From Mucor racemosus (lineage: Eukaryota; Mucoromycota; Mucoromycetes; Mucorales; Mucoraceae): DNA of 64,000 nt. Within the stretch, counting starts at the first letter, position 1; each line of letters opens with the position of its first letter. Below, one piece after another: positions 39,201-51,560 of this stretch. Position numbers and translations under genes: made by a program. The notes beneath the pieces were generated by a model. The model worked only from the letters and a program-made list of their open reading frames with translations, ran no database searches and was not told the origin of the DNA. Location of the stretch: the NCBI GenBank assembly GCA_027405735.1, contig JAPEHQ010000001.1:6076001-6140000 (forward strand), written 5' to 3'.

Positions 39201-40137
39201 TTTTTTAAATAAAGTATTTAGTTAAAAAGAAGTTGAATAGGTGAGGGTGGAAGCTGAAAGAAGGAAATATAAATCGCTGTCAAAAAGATTTTTTCAGGAA
39301 AGGAACACGCGCTTCTCAAAAGGCTAATATAACACAGTGACGTGAGCAATATATAACGTTTTCTATATGAGAAACTGCTATTAAGCATCTATCATGCATT
39401 CACAAGTACGTTTATTATGTTTATTTTGCAATTGGATCCAAAATCTAGCAGTTTTTGTTGTTAAATTTCGAGAATCTAATGATATTTCTCGGGTTACTGA
39501 GTTAAATATAACTGAGAATGAGTCGTATTTCGAGTCAGTAAACTTGATCCCTGAATGCAATTACTTGTATGATTAGAATAAATAATAGATCCAACTTTTA
39601 TCTATTGAATGTTTGTTGAATTGGATAGGAAGGATCATTTTTTCATCACAATATGCACAGCTATCTCTTTAAAAGATTTTTTCTCGATAGTAAATAGAGA
39701 TTTTTATACAAAATTGCGTAAAGCAGGTACTCTAAATGTTTAGCTATCACTAGATATTTTTTTCCGGAATATTTCGTTATTTTTGATTGATTTTCAACAT
39801 TTTGAAAATTACCATCAAACTGCCAGATTTTCAACTTTTCAGCCTAACAACCAATTTCTAAACTTTAGTACCTGATTGCGGTTGCCAAGAAACGAATCGG
39901 TGGTTGCATAACGGATCAGAAATTGACATTTTACATTTCTTTAGAGATAGATTGGCCTTGATCTACTACTAATTGTTGTGGGATTCAAGTATATTGATGT
40001 TTTTTGAACCATCTACCTGAACACGTCATCAAACCGTGTGTAAATTAAAGGGAGATTTGTGTGATCTTCACAGTTATTTTAGTTTCTACGCTGTTAATGC
40101 GTGGAGTATTCCAAGTTTTTCGTTTTTATTACACCAT
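39201..40137. promoter_or_regulatory. Divergent intergenic region between CCT2 and SNF5
   Basis: The two genes face away from each other across 937 bases, so both promoters lie here. No canonical TATA arrangement stands out. Short frames (e.g. 39394-39576) are not convincing. The CCT2 start codon is followed at once by a 5' splice site, so its 5' UTR and ATG form one small exon in this region. Confidence 0.5.
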
Positions 40138-40487
40138 ATGCAATCAAATCTAAATAATCTTCAGCTCCAGCAAATGCAAATACTGCAACAACAGCAGCGT
40201 TTAGCTAACATGATGCAACAAAAACAAAGAGGATACCAACAACATCCTCAACAGCAGTGGGAAGAAAATCCGCAGTTCAATAAACAACAACAACTATTAC
40301 AGCAACAACAGCAACAGCAACAACAGCAACAGCAGCAACAACTTCTTCATCAACAGCAACAAGCTCGTATGAATCAAAAAGATATGCATATGATGCGGCC
40401 TCATGTTATACCTCAACCAAACATGATACCACCCAAACAACCTGTTCAGCAACAGCTACAACAGCTACAACAACAACAACAACAGCT

Positions 40488-40520
<33 letters not shown>

Positions 40521-42234
40521 GCCTATCATACCTTCAGTAAGCTCTCCAATGATTCCACCACCTCCAGAAAATGCTGTTTTGGTAAAGACAATAGCTCAAC
40601 AAAAGAATTTAGTACAGTATCAAAGTCGAGATGATATTTATCAAGATACATTGAATTTGCAACATCGACGCCATATAGATCTTGCACAAAGTAAAAAGAA
40701 ATCTATTGAATTAGCCAGCATGGAACGAAGAACTCGAATGCAACAAGGTTCAGCAGTTGCATTTGGACCTGGTTATCGAGGATATGGAAATGGAAAAACT
40801 GGCATATCAAGCAGAATTCGTTTTCCTCGAGATAACAAAAAAAGAAATAGAACAGCTAAAAGAGATAAATTTCGATTGTAAGTAAAAACCTTTCTTAATT
40901 TCTATGAAGCAATCGATATAACATCATTATTATAGCTCATTGGGTGCTTTAAACGAACAAGCAGTGAAAGAAGATGTGTTGGTTCCCATTCGAATTGAAT
41001 TGGAACACGAAGGTTATAAATTAAGAGATACATTTACATGGAATTTGAATGGTATTTTGATATATATATATATTTGAAATAGCTTATCTGCCCTTTTTGT
41101 ATTTACACTTTATTTTATAGAATCTTTGGTTTCACCTGAACAGTTTGCTGAAGTCATGTGTGATGATTTGAGATTACCCCCTGCTGCATTTTCAGATCAA
41201 ATTGCAAAATCAATCAGAGAGCAAATTGACGATTATAATTTAAATGCATCTAGTATGATGAAAGACGATACCGAGGAATCAAACGAACAAAAATTGGAAA
41301 CATTAGATTTGTTAGCACATCCTGAATCGACTGAAAATGAGGGAATTGAAATCAATAATGATAAACAAGGTGTAGAATTGAGAACTGTTATCAAATTGGA
41401 TATTACTGTTGGCAATTGGGAATTGGTAGATCAATTTGAATGGGATATTGGATATCCTCGTAATTCACCCGAGGAATTTGCTCACACACTAGCTACTGAT
41501 TTAGGGCTTAGTGGAGAATTCAAGTAAGTTTACATACAAGTATATCTTGCTTTTGTGCTGATTTCAGTATTCTAGAACGGCTATTGCTCATTCGATTCGA
41601 GAGCAAATTCATGTTTATATCAAGTCTCTATTACTTGTAGGATATGAATTCAATAATTCTTCTATTATAGACGATGAAATCAAGAATAGCTTCTTGCCAC
41701 ATTTACGAAATATTATTCGAGAAAATTCATCAATTGAAAGATTTACGCCTTCCATGATTGAATTATCCGATGCTGCAGTCGCAAAAGCCGAGAAAGATAG
41801 AATGAGAGAGGCCAGGTAAATATGAGAATCATCCTTAAAACCACAAGGCAATTGATTATCTCTGCTTATTTAGACGTAAAAGACGAGGTACAAGAGCACG
41901 CCGAGGTATTATTTTACCTGACAGAGAACCACAAAAAACACATCGAACAGGATTCGCGATTCCCCCTGAAAATGATTTAACGGACGAGCAATTCTTACAA
42001 AATCAATTAAATGATCCGCAAAGTAATAAACGAAGTGCAGCATTAAAGGCACGCATGAATATTGCAGCGGAAGCAGCCAATGTGGGTGATGATTTAATTG
42101 ACGATACACCAACACAACAGCACCAACATCAAATGCAAGGCAATATTTCATTTACAAATACTATAAAGATGAATGATTTCCAAAGGCAAGTTATGAAGCA
42201 AAATCAAATGAATGCTTGGCAACAATACCGTTAA
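40138..42234 (+). CDS. SNF5: SNF5-type subunit of a SWI/SNF chromatin remodeller
   Basis: Five exons, 40138-40877, 40936-41051, 41121-41523, 41576-41815 and 41874-42234, with introns of 58, 69, 52 and 58 bp, give 619 residues. Residues 1-130 are dominated by glutamine (several CAA/CAG tracts). Residues 185-245 are basic (HRRHIDLAQSKKK). Two SNF5 repeats follow: RPT1 about 260-325 (LVPIRIELEHEGYKLRDTF, then EQFAEVMCDDL) and RPT2 about 370-440 (IKLDITVGNWELVDQFEWDI, then EEFAHTLATDLGL and AIAHSIREQI). An arginine-rich stretch (RRKRRGTRARRG) precedes the C-terminus. A polyQ N-terminus favours Snf5 of SWI/SNF over the shorter Sfh1 of RSC. The frame extends upstream to a GTG at 40036, but the first in-frame ATG is at 40138. 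Confidence 0.93.
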
Positions 42235-42520
42235 CAAAAGTCGAGTAAAGTTACATCATTTCATAAAGCTTAAACTTGATGTTGTTGTGCAAGCTTATCC
42301 TTTTTATAGCAATTTATTGTGTACACCCTTACCATTTTTTTTTCTTCATTTCATGTATTACCCAAGCCTTTTTCTCTCTTTTTTTTCTTTCCCTTTCTTT
42401 CTTTCCTTCTTTCTTTTCCTTGCAATTGTTTGCTTTATATATACATACACACTTTTACCATTTCGAAATAAAATATCTGTTTTCACTCTTAAAATAGGGG
42501 AAAAACAATCATCCAAATAG
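42235..42520. other. SNF5 3' flank and upstream region of the next gene
   Basis: CT-rich between 42350 and 42425 (CTTTCTTTCCTTC-like), a plausible promoter tract for the following gene. No separate gene is seen. A possible upstream coding exon of that gene would lie here but cannot be defined. Confidence 0.45.
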
Positions 42521-42561
42521 AGAATATTCAATAATATCTTTCTTTATCTCTTCTTTTTACC

Positions 42562-42588
42562 TTTTTTTTTTTTTTTTTTTTTTTTTTT
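42562..42588. repeat. T homopolymer of 27 bases
   Basis: It lies directly before the first readable codons of the glutamine-rich gene. Its exact length decides whether the upstream frame stays open, so sequencing error here would matter. Confidence 0.9.
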
Positions 42589-43496
42589 GCAACTCTTTTC
42601 CCTTATTTTTAATTTTAAACAAAATTTAATCAAACTGGATCATTTAAATACAACAAATTTTGACTCTGCAACTGTTTGTGGACCTGATGACCCTGTTTTA
42701 CTATATGTACATTGCTCTGTAAATAAACCAGATCCTCACGTTAGAATTCGAAGACAAACGACTCCTAGTAGAATTCCTCCAGTTATTATAGGTAATTGAT
42801 GTAATGTCCACATCAAATTCAAATGTTAATTCTTTGATTTCCAGTAACAGGCATCAAAAAGGAAACTCGATTACCAAAAATATTCGATGAAAGACCCGAT
42901 ACATCAGTCAAAATCATCGTTTTAGACCTTCGAACGAATTCTGATCCTAATCAATCAAATGAGAATGTGCCAGCATCCAAGTTTAAAAGGATGCCGAAAG
43001 AAATTTGGGATAATGTTTTACAAATTGGAAGGGCATTCAAACCAAATCAACCAACGGAATGTCCAATCCAAACGTCTCCATCATCTACAATTGATATTTA
43101 TGCTAATATTTTACCAAAGCAACAAGCCGCGCAACGACAACAACAGCAACAACAACAACAACAGCAGCAGCAGCAGCTAATTAGACAGCAATTACCTATT
43201 TTACCATCTACACACCAAATCAATCCCTACAATAATGCTGGCATGTTTCCTCCTGGGATGATGTATGGTAATATGATGCCATCAGCAGCAGCAAATCCAA
43301 TGATGTTTAATCAGCCTAATTACATGAATGTCATGGCCGCAGCTCAATCTATTGTGAACGCAGCAACAGCGTATAATAATATGTTTGTACCAAATTTTAA
43401 TCCACATCAACAAATTATGTCTCCACAGCCACAACAGTTGATGTCACCTCAACCACAACATATGATTTCTCCACAAAATCAACATGCTCAATTAGT

Positions 43497-43548
<52 letters not shown>

Positions 43549-43966
43549 AATACACAAATTAAAAGAAAGCCGGTTCAATTACAACAACCAACATCATACC
43601 TTAGTCCTCAAATTGAACAAAGATTACTTAGAAAAAAATCATTACCGTATCAACAGCAGCAACATCAACAGCAACAGCACCATTATATGAATGTGCCAGA
43701 GCAATATCAAAAACCACTGCCATCTCAGACATTTTCTGAACCGCCTAAACCCAAAAAACGGGTGCGATTTGCACAGAAACCCATTGTGCATACATACGAG
43801 CGTTTTGAAAGTGAAGATGAAGGAGAGGAAGAGGATTTGGATCAGCAGCACAACGAATACCAACATGAACAATACGATCAACAAGGGGATTATCATTTTG
43901 AGAATGAACCGCAATATTATCAAGAATATGACAATGAAAATGATAGTCATGATCAATATTATACCC

Positions 43967-43997
<31 letters not shown>

Positions 43998-44169
43998 TCC
44001 AACTTATAATAATTATCAGCCCAGTAGGCAGCCGCAGCATTATATCAATAATGATTATTATTATCGTCAACATAATGAGCCAGAAGAAGAGGAGGAAGAC
44101 CACGGAGATCTGTGGAAAAGGCGAAGTTTTATACAGAGGCACAATTCAAAATATAAATCAAAGGCTTGA
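42587..44169 (+). CDS. Glutamine-rich protein with a PP1-docking RVxF motif; start unresolved
   Basis: Two exons are clear: up to 42791, then 42845-44169 after a 53-bp GT-AG intron; the junction reads PPVIIVTGIKKETRLP. The first exon is open upstream to 42521 but contains no in-frame ATG, so the true start is a missed upstream exon or a non-AUG codon. The N-terminal ~130 residues (GPDDPVLLYVHCSVNKPDP, then TSVKIIVLDLRTN) look folded but belong to no family I recognise. The rest is disordered and Gln/Asn-rich with several polyQ tracts. At 43750-43800 it reads KKRVRFAQKPIVHTYERF, a classic RVxF site (RVRF) like those of PP1 regulatory subunits such as GADD34, followed by an acidic patch. A role in targeting protein phosphatase 1 is inferred from that motif alone. 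Confidence 0.75.
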
Positions 44170-46318
44170 TTATTATGTGTATAGATCAAATTTATAAATA
44201 AATAATTTCAGGACGTTGTAATAGTCTTATTAGATGTTGTTGTGTGTCATTTAACACAAAGTATACGGAACAGTGCCGCCATGAATGCTTCATGTCTGCG
44301 AAATTTTACCAAAAAGATAAACTGGTATAAACGATCTAAAGGTTTATTTCGGCATGGTAAACGTCTAAAATCAAAACAGAATTAATCGAGATGTTGTATC
44401 ACATATTCAAAAGTAAAAGCATTTTTTGTTTTACGACTAGATGAATACTATCATTTTGAGGTATGCTTTGAGGTGATAATAATCTGGCTTACATCTTCCT
44501 TATCATTTGGATACTCTATACTCCCCATCAAAAACTCATAACTAGAAGCTAGCCAGTATCACTGATAACGCTGTCTATCATATCTATTATTATTGACTAT
44601 TGTTTATTGACCACCCAACAAAACAATTGGGGTTTTAAGGTTTACGACTTTACAAGGTTCTGCAAGAAGGATTAAAGCGGAAGTTAGTGTTGGGTAAGTT
44701 TTCTATAATAAACCCAATAGACACCCATAAGGGCTACAACTTCACGAGGTGTTTAAAAATAATATATATGTATATATATACGTAAAAAACATTGCACTAC
44801 AATTTTGATTATGCATAAAGAGGACGTTTACTTATTAATTTCGGTGGTTTGCATTGACATATATATTGGCTTTAGCTGATTCAAAGCTATTTCTAATTTA
44901 AAATGGTCTGCTGGGCCACAAAACCAGCTTGGAAAAAAGTGGGGATCTAATCCTTACGGTTTAACCAGTAAATCAATGGAATATTAAAATGCTACATCTA
45001 AATACTGTTACAGCTGTAGTATGTATTTTGAAACTTCCAGCCCATCGGGATCAATATTCATTGATTACGAAGATTTTTCCAGCTGCTTTACTTTTTTTAA
45101 GCAGAGGAAGACAGGTTTCTTGTTGAAAACTATGCTTTAATCCTTCAAAATTAGCTATTAGCTATTGAAATTATAATATGCTATTTGTATATTCATTATG
45201 CATTAAGTGCAACTTCAAAATTCAATTTCGAACCATCATTATTTGATTTCATAAAACTTTTCGAAAAATATCTGAGACAATCCATACAAAATAATTTAAA
45301 AAAATTGCATATTTTCATTTTCCCATTTGCGCAGCAACTCGATAAGACTAAAACTTTAAAATCCTGTGAATAAACCCTAGATGTACCTACCTGTAATATC
45401 CCAAGGTTGTTTATATATAGAAACGAATAATGTTTTACTGATAAAATATGTTTGAGTATTTATAATAGTAAATTGAATTAAAATTATGATAGTTAAAATA
45501 ATAGATACTGTATAAATAATCTGATTTTCTTCTTGTCATTTTTATAGCCACCAACAGTTATCAGTATAGTAGGTCTGGAAGTTTCTATTGTTCATTATCT
45601 AGTTCCTGTTGCGTTGAACTAAGATACTATTTCCCCACATAAGAGATTAAATGTTATCTCACATAAAACCATGCTCTAATATTCAAATAGAGATAACGTG
45701 AATTTAACAGTAAATACAGAAAGTATTAGTAATAATTTAACATATAATAAAATAGACCGAATCATAAACAAAACAAATTGATTCATAAAATAAACTGAAG
45801 AAACACATAGACCAAAGTAATAAGGATTACTGCTCTATGCGGATCATTAACAAATATGTCAAAAACAGGCATTAAAAAACCGCCTTGATTATGTAAATTA
45901 AGAAGCTCAATATAAACTTTAAAATCACAAACAAACTAATTATTTTACCAAAAAGAATAAACACATGGATATTGCATGAAGACAATGGAATCATGCCTCT
46001 ACCATTTAATAGTAGCATGATGATAGACGTATGGAATGCAGCATTGTCTAATTCACATGTTAAATATCACGGTTTGACAGATTTTCTAAGTTGGTAATTC
46101 GGTTATTCCTAATTCTGATAGATCACCGACAGCTACGATGCAACTCCCAGATATAATAAAAATCGCAACTAATATAAATAGAGTAGAAATATAGACCTAT
46201 TGCACACTATCCATTATTTGAATAAAGAAAGATTTAAACTGTATCTTTTTCAAAGCTTTTTTTATTTTACATTTTACTGCACCATCTGTTACAGTATCCG
46301 GGAACTAATAATGAGACT
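44170..46318. other. Intergenic, no gene seen
   Basis: AT-rich, with short frames only (for example 62 codons at 45185). The segment 45850-46260 shows no repeat partner I could find. The right boundary is the sharp start of element B/C at 46319. Confidence 0.5.
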
Positions 46319-48245
46319 GTTGTATTCCACCTACTAGTATCATATATTATTACCTTCTACAGTATTCAGTATCAATACAACATCTTATTACAATCTATTG
46401 ACTACGACATGTATTGAAGTGCAAGTCTTGATATCGGATATAAGAAACTCCTAGCGTACCAAGTTTAATCCAGTAATTACCAAGAACGCTTGGACCTCAA
46501 TTATGACAATCTATTATTTTTATCCCAGCGGTTAGTTAATCAAGTACCTATCAAATCAACATCCAAGTATATTTAGCGCAGCATTGAAACAAGACAACTC
46601 ACAAGCTCTGCAAGAACGGTTGGATTATGATGATTGATCCATTTCAATCCATAGATTACTATCAAGCAGATCTAATAGTTCAATAGTGCCTTATTAAAAA
46701 ATTACATCTCAGGATATCAATGTCAAATCAATATAAAAGGCCATAAATTTATATCTAAATAAACGATATCTTGTTTTTATCATACAACAGTTGTTGAAGA
46801 ACTGATTCATTACTCATTCTCTTTTAATTATATTCTTTTTTTAAATATTATTTATCAAACATGAAAATATACGACACAGCACATGGTTTTATCGGACAGA
46901 AATATCATGTTTTGCGGATGATGGTTTCCTCAATTCACAGTGATCTGTGAGAGTAGAAATATAAATTTTTATGCAGGATATATGTAAATCTACCATCATG
47001 TATAATTGGAGATTAATTGGATCAATATTCACAAGGATGGGGATTCTTTTCTTTGTTTCTGCAGTTGTAAATATTAGTTTACTATTTTGTAAAACTTAAA
47101 ACTCATTATCTAGGGCTTAATTTCTGTATTCACAAGATAGATCTAATTGATTGCTACTCTGTATTTTTTGTTTCAGCCAAAAATATTGATTTTTCATCGA
47201 GATAATCAAAATAATATTCAATATCACAGCTTACAGCTTGTGATAACTGGGTTCCAAAATTTATTTCAAAAAAATGGACGAAAAATGATGAAAAAAACAA
47301 AATGGTTTAATTGCTCATGAACTGCAAAGTAAGTCCACCTAGTGAATTAAATAGTTTTTGTACAGTTTTGAATTCTGCATCCATTTAAATAAAAATCAAA
47401 TAAATGTTTCACGTTAAATTTTGCGTAAAATGCAATTGAAATTTTGGAGGTTTTTTCAAGATACACATCACTTTTTATAAGCATATTTAAAATATAATAA
47501 ACTGAAATAATGCGCAAAAAAATTATCTATCGATCGAGCTATTGCAAAATGTTCTAGCTGCATTATTGGTAGAGAAAACAACATTTTTGTCCAAATTTTT
47601 TTCTGTTTCAGAATTTGGGATGAGGGTATACAAGGGGAAAATTGAGGTTGGAGATGAGGGTGTCTCTTTGTACACATTTTTGAGGATATCTCCACGAAAA
47701 ATCAGTATTTTTAAAAACTCTAAATTGGATCCAAGAGAGCTCAATAAGTTGGATGACATGAGTAAAAAAAAACCACTACTCAATTTAACAAATATTTTAA
47801 AATCTACTATAAAAATGCCAAAAAAATGAAAAAAAAAAATAAAAGTGCTCAGAATTTTTTTATATTAAAATATATTATAGAGCACTTTAAAACAAGTAAG
47901 TTTTGTTATTAAAATGTGTTAGTATAGATTAACATTTTCTGGAGATATGAAGCCTCAAAGTTTTCAATTATTAGCAGTGAAATACGCGTAAAAAATCTGA
48001 AACCTTAGTACTGAAAAATTAATACCAACTGCAAAAAGTAGGATATTTCTGGATACTTGTTTTTGGATTAAAGCTGAAAATCTCAGGTACATTGGCATAT
48101 AATTTTTTCTTGGTGTTATTTAGTGAAAAAAAAAGTTTAGCAGCGATGAAACGTGTGACCCAGTTTTTAAGGAAAAGGCAGTGGATTTTACGTGTTTTTG
48201 AGCCTTTCATGAGATAAAAAATGAATCCAGGAATAGCTAGCATAA
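46319..48245 (+). mobile_element. Element C with LTR-like 5' end (B copy 3)
   Basis: Bases 46319-46876 are element B (TGTTGTAT...ATACGACA). Homology to the copy at 58840-60803 then continues without a break for another ~1.37 kb (CACATGGTTTTATCGGACAG, TCAATTCACAGTGATCTGTG). Near 47506-47829 lies a frame of about 107 codons (no early ATG) with the conserved motif MRVYKGKIEVGDEGVSLY and TFLRISPRKI. No reverse transcriptase, integrase or transposase is visible and no second LTR is found. It may be a truncated retroelement or a non-autonomous element with its own small protein. Confidence 0.75.
47506..47829 (+). CDS. Conserved short ORF of element C (unknown protein)
   Basis: The frame begins after a TGA at 47503 and ends at TGA 47827-47829; the first ATG gives MRVYKGKIEVGDEG. 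Two minus-strand copies (59292-59579 and 63148-63435) keep the same length over the shared 95 codons with only substitutions, and divergent versions occur at 18009-18254 (-) and 18639-18872 (+). Lysine-rich, no signal peptide or known domain. Retained frame across divergent copies hints at coding function, but copies may simply be young. Confidence 0.4.
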   Translation, partial: NNAQKNYLSIELLQNVLAALLVEKTTFLSKFFSVSEFGMRVYKGKIEVGDEGVSLYTFLRISPRKISIFKNSKLDPRELNKLDDMSKKKPLLNLTNILKSTIKMPKK

Positions 48246-49743
48246 TCTTCTTCTCATTTTTTTAAATAGCTATAGGTGGATTCAATTGGGTCATAGGTAG
48301 TTATAGTGAGCCTCGTTGGATAGATTGAAGCCCAAGTATGTTACTAGACATTCCATTTAGTGGTTTTACAGTCAAATAACGAAATTGGATTTTTCCATCA
48401 GAAACCAATATTTTTCAAAAAACAAAATGAATTGGATAGATGCCGATTAGTGCTAGTATATATCAATACATAAGGTACGGCTTTTATCTTATTTTCATTA
48501 TGTATCCAATATCAGAAATTTATAGTAAAATATTTAAGTTTTTTAATTTTTCTTTAAAAATCTCAATTGCCCTATCAAGCTTTGCGAAACAAACTTGTTT
48601 TATAATCAACATATGCTGTAAGTTGCTTCTTGCATGATTTGAGAAACTGACCTTTCTATAGCTATTTTTCAAGAACAATAAGTTTGAGGTTTTTAACTCT
48701 GGATACACATTCATTTTTTTTATACATTTTGTTCAGTTTTTTTTTGGAAATCGAAAAATTTAATGCATACAACCCATCATTTAAAGTAAATTTATTTTTG
48801 TATATCGTAATTTATGAGATATCAGGTACATAGCAGTAATTTTTTATTACAAGAGAAGGGGCCTCATTTCCATTTTATGCAATATATATCGTCCCAATTA
48901 TTACTTGCACTGGAAGAATGTGCTCCTTTCCCAAAAAAAGCATTGAGATATGTCAATTTAATCAATATTTATGGATACAAATAAAACATATTGTAGGCTG
49001 ATTACAATATATAATGGCCTCAAAAGCTTAGAAATGTTTGAAAAAAAAAAAAGTGGCGTAACCAATTTTGACATTTGAATAAGTACTTTTACGATGATAT
49101 GCTTGGCTAGGCGTAGCCTCATGCCACTACCACGGTCAACAGTTCAATTTTAATTTACATGCTATGATAGAAGAAATAGTAGTTTGTTCTGTCATGAAAT
49201 CGCAAGAAATTACGGTTATTGCGTGTTTCATGCGTAGATAAAGTTTTACAATCAATTGAATTCGATATTAAATGACCTGTTTCATCATCAACCCGAGACA
49301 TAAGGATCAAATGAATCTAACTGGATGTGAATCAACTTCACGAACTGCGAAACAGTGGTGCATGGTTCAAGTCAACGCGATTGAGCGCGATACAATGTAC
49401 ATTTTGTAACGTCACAATGAAAAAGAGCACAAAATTGTTGTGTGAATGTGTGAGTTTGTATCTGTAAAGAGATAAATTTTTTCCCCCCTTCCCTCCCTTT
49501 TTCCATTTTTTGTTTTGTTTTTCTTTCTCTCAAGCAATTTGTTTCCTTTTTAATTATTGTTTTATTTTCGCCTTTTTTTTTCTATTGTGATAGGATTAAC
49601 ATACAATCTTTAAAAAAAAAGAAGAAATAATACATAAAAAAAGTTACTTTTTCTGATAAACATTTAATTGCTACGTTCCTTTCGATTAAAGGTTTATTTA
49701 AGCTAAAATACACTTTTCATTGCATACGCAACAAAAAGATATA
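48246..49743. other. Intergenic and cyclin B promoter
   Basis: The left part (to about 48460) has weak similarity to 18800-18890 (TTGGATAGA near 48430) and may be decayed element sequence. Bases 49475-49560 are pyrimidine-rich (TTCCCCCCTTCCCTCCC), a likely promoter tract of the cyclin gene. CAACGCGATTGAGCGCGA at 49373 resembles MCB/E2F-type cell-cycle sites, a weak call. No gene is seen. Confidence 0.45.
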
Positions 49744-51377
49744 ATGAATCACGGTCTTTCACAGCGTGTAAATATATTATATATTTGTTACTAGTTGATA
49801 TAAAACACGCAGAAATTAACCTTGAACTCGAATTTAGGAAAACCTAAGAAGAAATCCACTGGCAGAAAATAAAGGAGAGAATGCCAAACCTCTTTTTCAA
49901 TCTACCAGTACAATTAAACCATTAGGTTTATCTTCAAAAACTAGTAATATATTGTCAAAGCCAAAACCACTTTCTGACCAAAATGCAAAGCCTCGTCCTA
50001 TTCTGTCTGATAAGAGCAACAAAGCTTTACAACAATCCAAGGTATGTTTTTTTTTTTTTTTTTTGTGGATTATTTAAAAATCATTTTTATTTAAACAATC
50101 AATATTAGCATCAACATACAAAGATTGTTAAAGAAACGACCACCAAAGTATTTGTAGATGAAAAGATTACCACTAAAAAAGAAGATACCCTTGATCAGAT
50201 CGTTGCAACTAAAGAAGAGTTCTTTGAAGATAACCAATCTCGATATAAAGAAAAAGAAGAAGAAGAATTCATTGCCGTTGTACCCATTTTACCGATTAAA
50301 GTTCCAGAAAAATTGAAGCATTTGTTTATCAAAGAAAATAGCACAAACAAACCTGGTAAACGATCTTTTGATTCTGTCGAATATTCCTCATCGCCATCAT
50401 CATCAGTCACTGAAAAGAAGCTTAAATCAACTCCATCATTCTCTAGAGAACTCTTTGTTGAAAATGCTCCTCCTTTAGGTTTTAATGCAAACGAAGAAAC
50501 AATCAAAAACGAGCAAGAACAAGAAATGCGAGCCAAATTAGCTATGCTTCAAACAACCCAATCATTAAAAGAAAGCCAATGGAATGATCCGATGATTGTA
50601 GCTGAATATGCTGGTGAAATATTCGGCTATCTCTTTGACTCTGAACCTGCACTCATGGCTGATCCCATGTATGCTAATAGTCAACAACATGAAGTCTCCT
50701 GGAAAATGCGTAGTGTCCTTGTTGATTGGGTGATCGAAATTCATTATTTATTTGGTTTACTACCAGAAACTCTCTTCCTGGCTGTGAATATCATTGATAG
50801 ATTCTTATCTGTTCGTACTGTGGCTCTTGGAAAACTTCAATTGGTTGGTATTACTTCATTGTTCATTGCGACTAAATTTGAAGAAATCATTTGTCCCTCA
50901 ATGCAAGACTTTTTATTCATGACTGATCATGCTGTCAAAGAAGATGAATTTATCAAGGCAGAACGTTTTATTATGCAAATATTAGATTTTCGTCTTTGTT
51001 ATCCTAATCCTTTGAACTTTTTAAGACGTATCTGCACTGATGAAATGAACTGTGATGTTCATACCCGTACATTAGCAAAGTATTTCATGGAAATCTCTTG
51101 TATTGATCATGCATTCATTGGTGTCCGTCCTTCTAAAATTGCTGCTGCTGCGTTATGGTTATCTAAAAAGATGCTGGTTAAAGGCAAATGGAATAGTAAT
51201 TTGACTAAATTATCTGGATATGCACCACATGATTTTAGATTAACCGTGGAGGCCATGTTGGATTATCTCTCTCAGCCCGTTGCCCATGATGCATTCTTTA
51301 AGAAATGGTCCACAAAGAAATTATCAAAAGCAAGTATCTTTGTACGTGATTGGATTAATCGATATTATATCAATTGA
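49744..51377 (+). CDS. B-type (mitotic) cyclin
   Basis: Three exons, 49744-49767, 49838-50041 and 50109-51377, with introns of 70 and 67 bp, give 498 residues. The N-terminus MNHGLSQRENLRRNPLAENK carries an RxxL destruction-box-like element (RNPL) soon after the start, as B cyclins do, in a disordered first 230 residues. The cyclin box begins near residue 265: MRSVLVDWVIEIHYLFGLLP (276-295) is the B-cyclin signature, followed by ETLFLAVNIIDRFLS, KLQLVGITSLFIATKFEEI and PNPLNFLRRI. A second cyclin fold follows (TLAKYFMEIS, PSKIAAAALWLS) to the C-terminus. It should activate Cdk1 at mitosis and be destroyed by the APC. First intron carries a TTAAC branch site. Full length with no missing motif. 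Confidence 0.95.
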
Positions 51378-51407
51378 TAGCTTTTCTCTTGTTTTCTCTT
51401 ATTACAT

Positions 51408-51408
<1 letters not shown>

Positions 51409-51438
<30 letters not shown>

Positions 51439-51439
51439 A
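51409..51439. repeat. (TA)n(CA)n microsatellite
   Basis: A TATATATATATA run passes into ACACACACACACAC, 32 bases after the cyclin stop codon, in the 183-base gap before SFT2. Confidence 0.9.
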
Positions 51440-51560
51440 CCTTTTTTTTTAAAAAAAAATAATTCTATAGTAAAAAAGCATCACAGTTTAAATAAAATTC
51501 GATACTATTTTTATTTCCCTTCTTTTCTTCTTATTCTTTTTGTACTCAACATATACAATT

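Noticed and set aside
39394..39576. A 60-codon ORF between CCT2 and SNF5
   Set aside because: No homology, no codon signature, and it lies in the shared promoter interval.
40036..40137. Extension of SNF5 upstream to 40036
   Set aside because: It would start at GTG and has no SNF5-like content; the first in-frame ATG is at 40138.
43642..44142. A 166-codon minus-strand ORF rich in Leu and Ile
   Set aside because: Antisense of the polyglutamine gene; CAA repeats read as TTG/GTT on the other strand.
46319..48245. A complete LTR retrotransposon
   Set aside because: Only one LTR-like end is present and no gag, protease, reverse transcriptase or integrase reading can be found.
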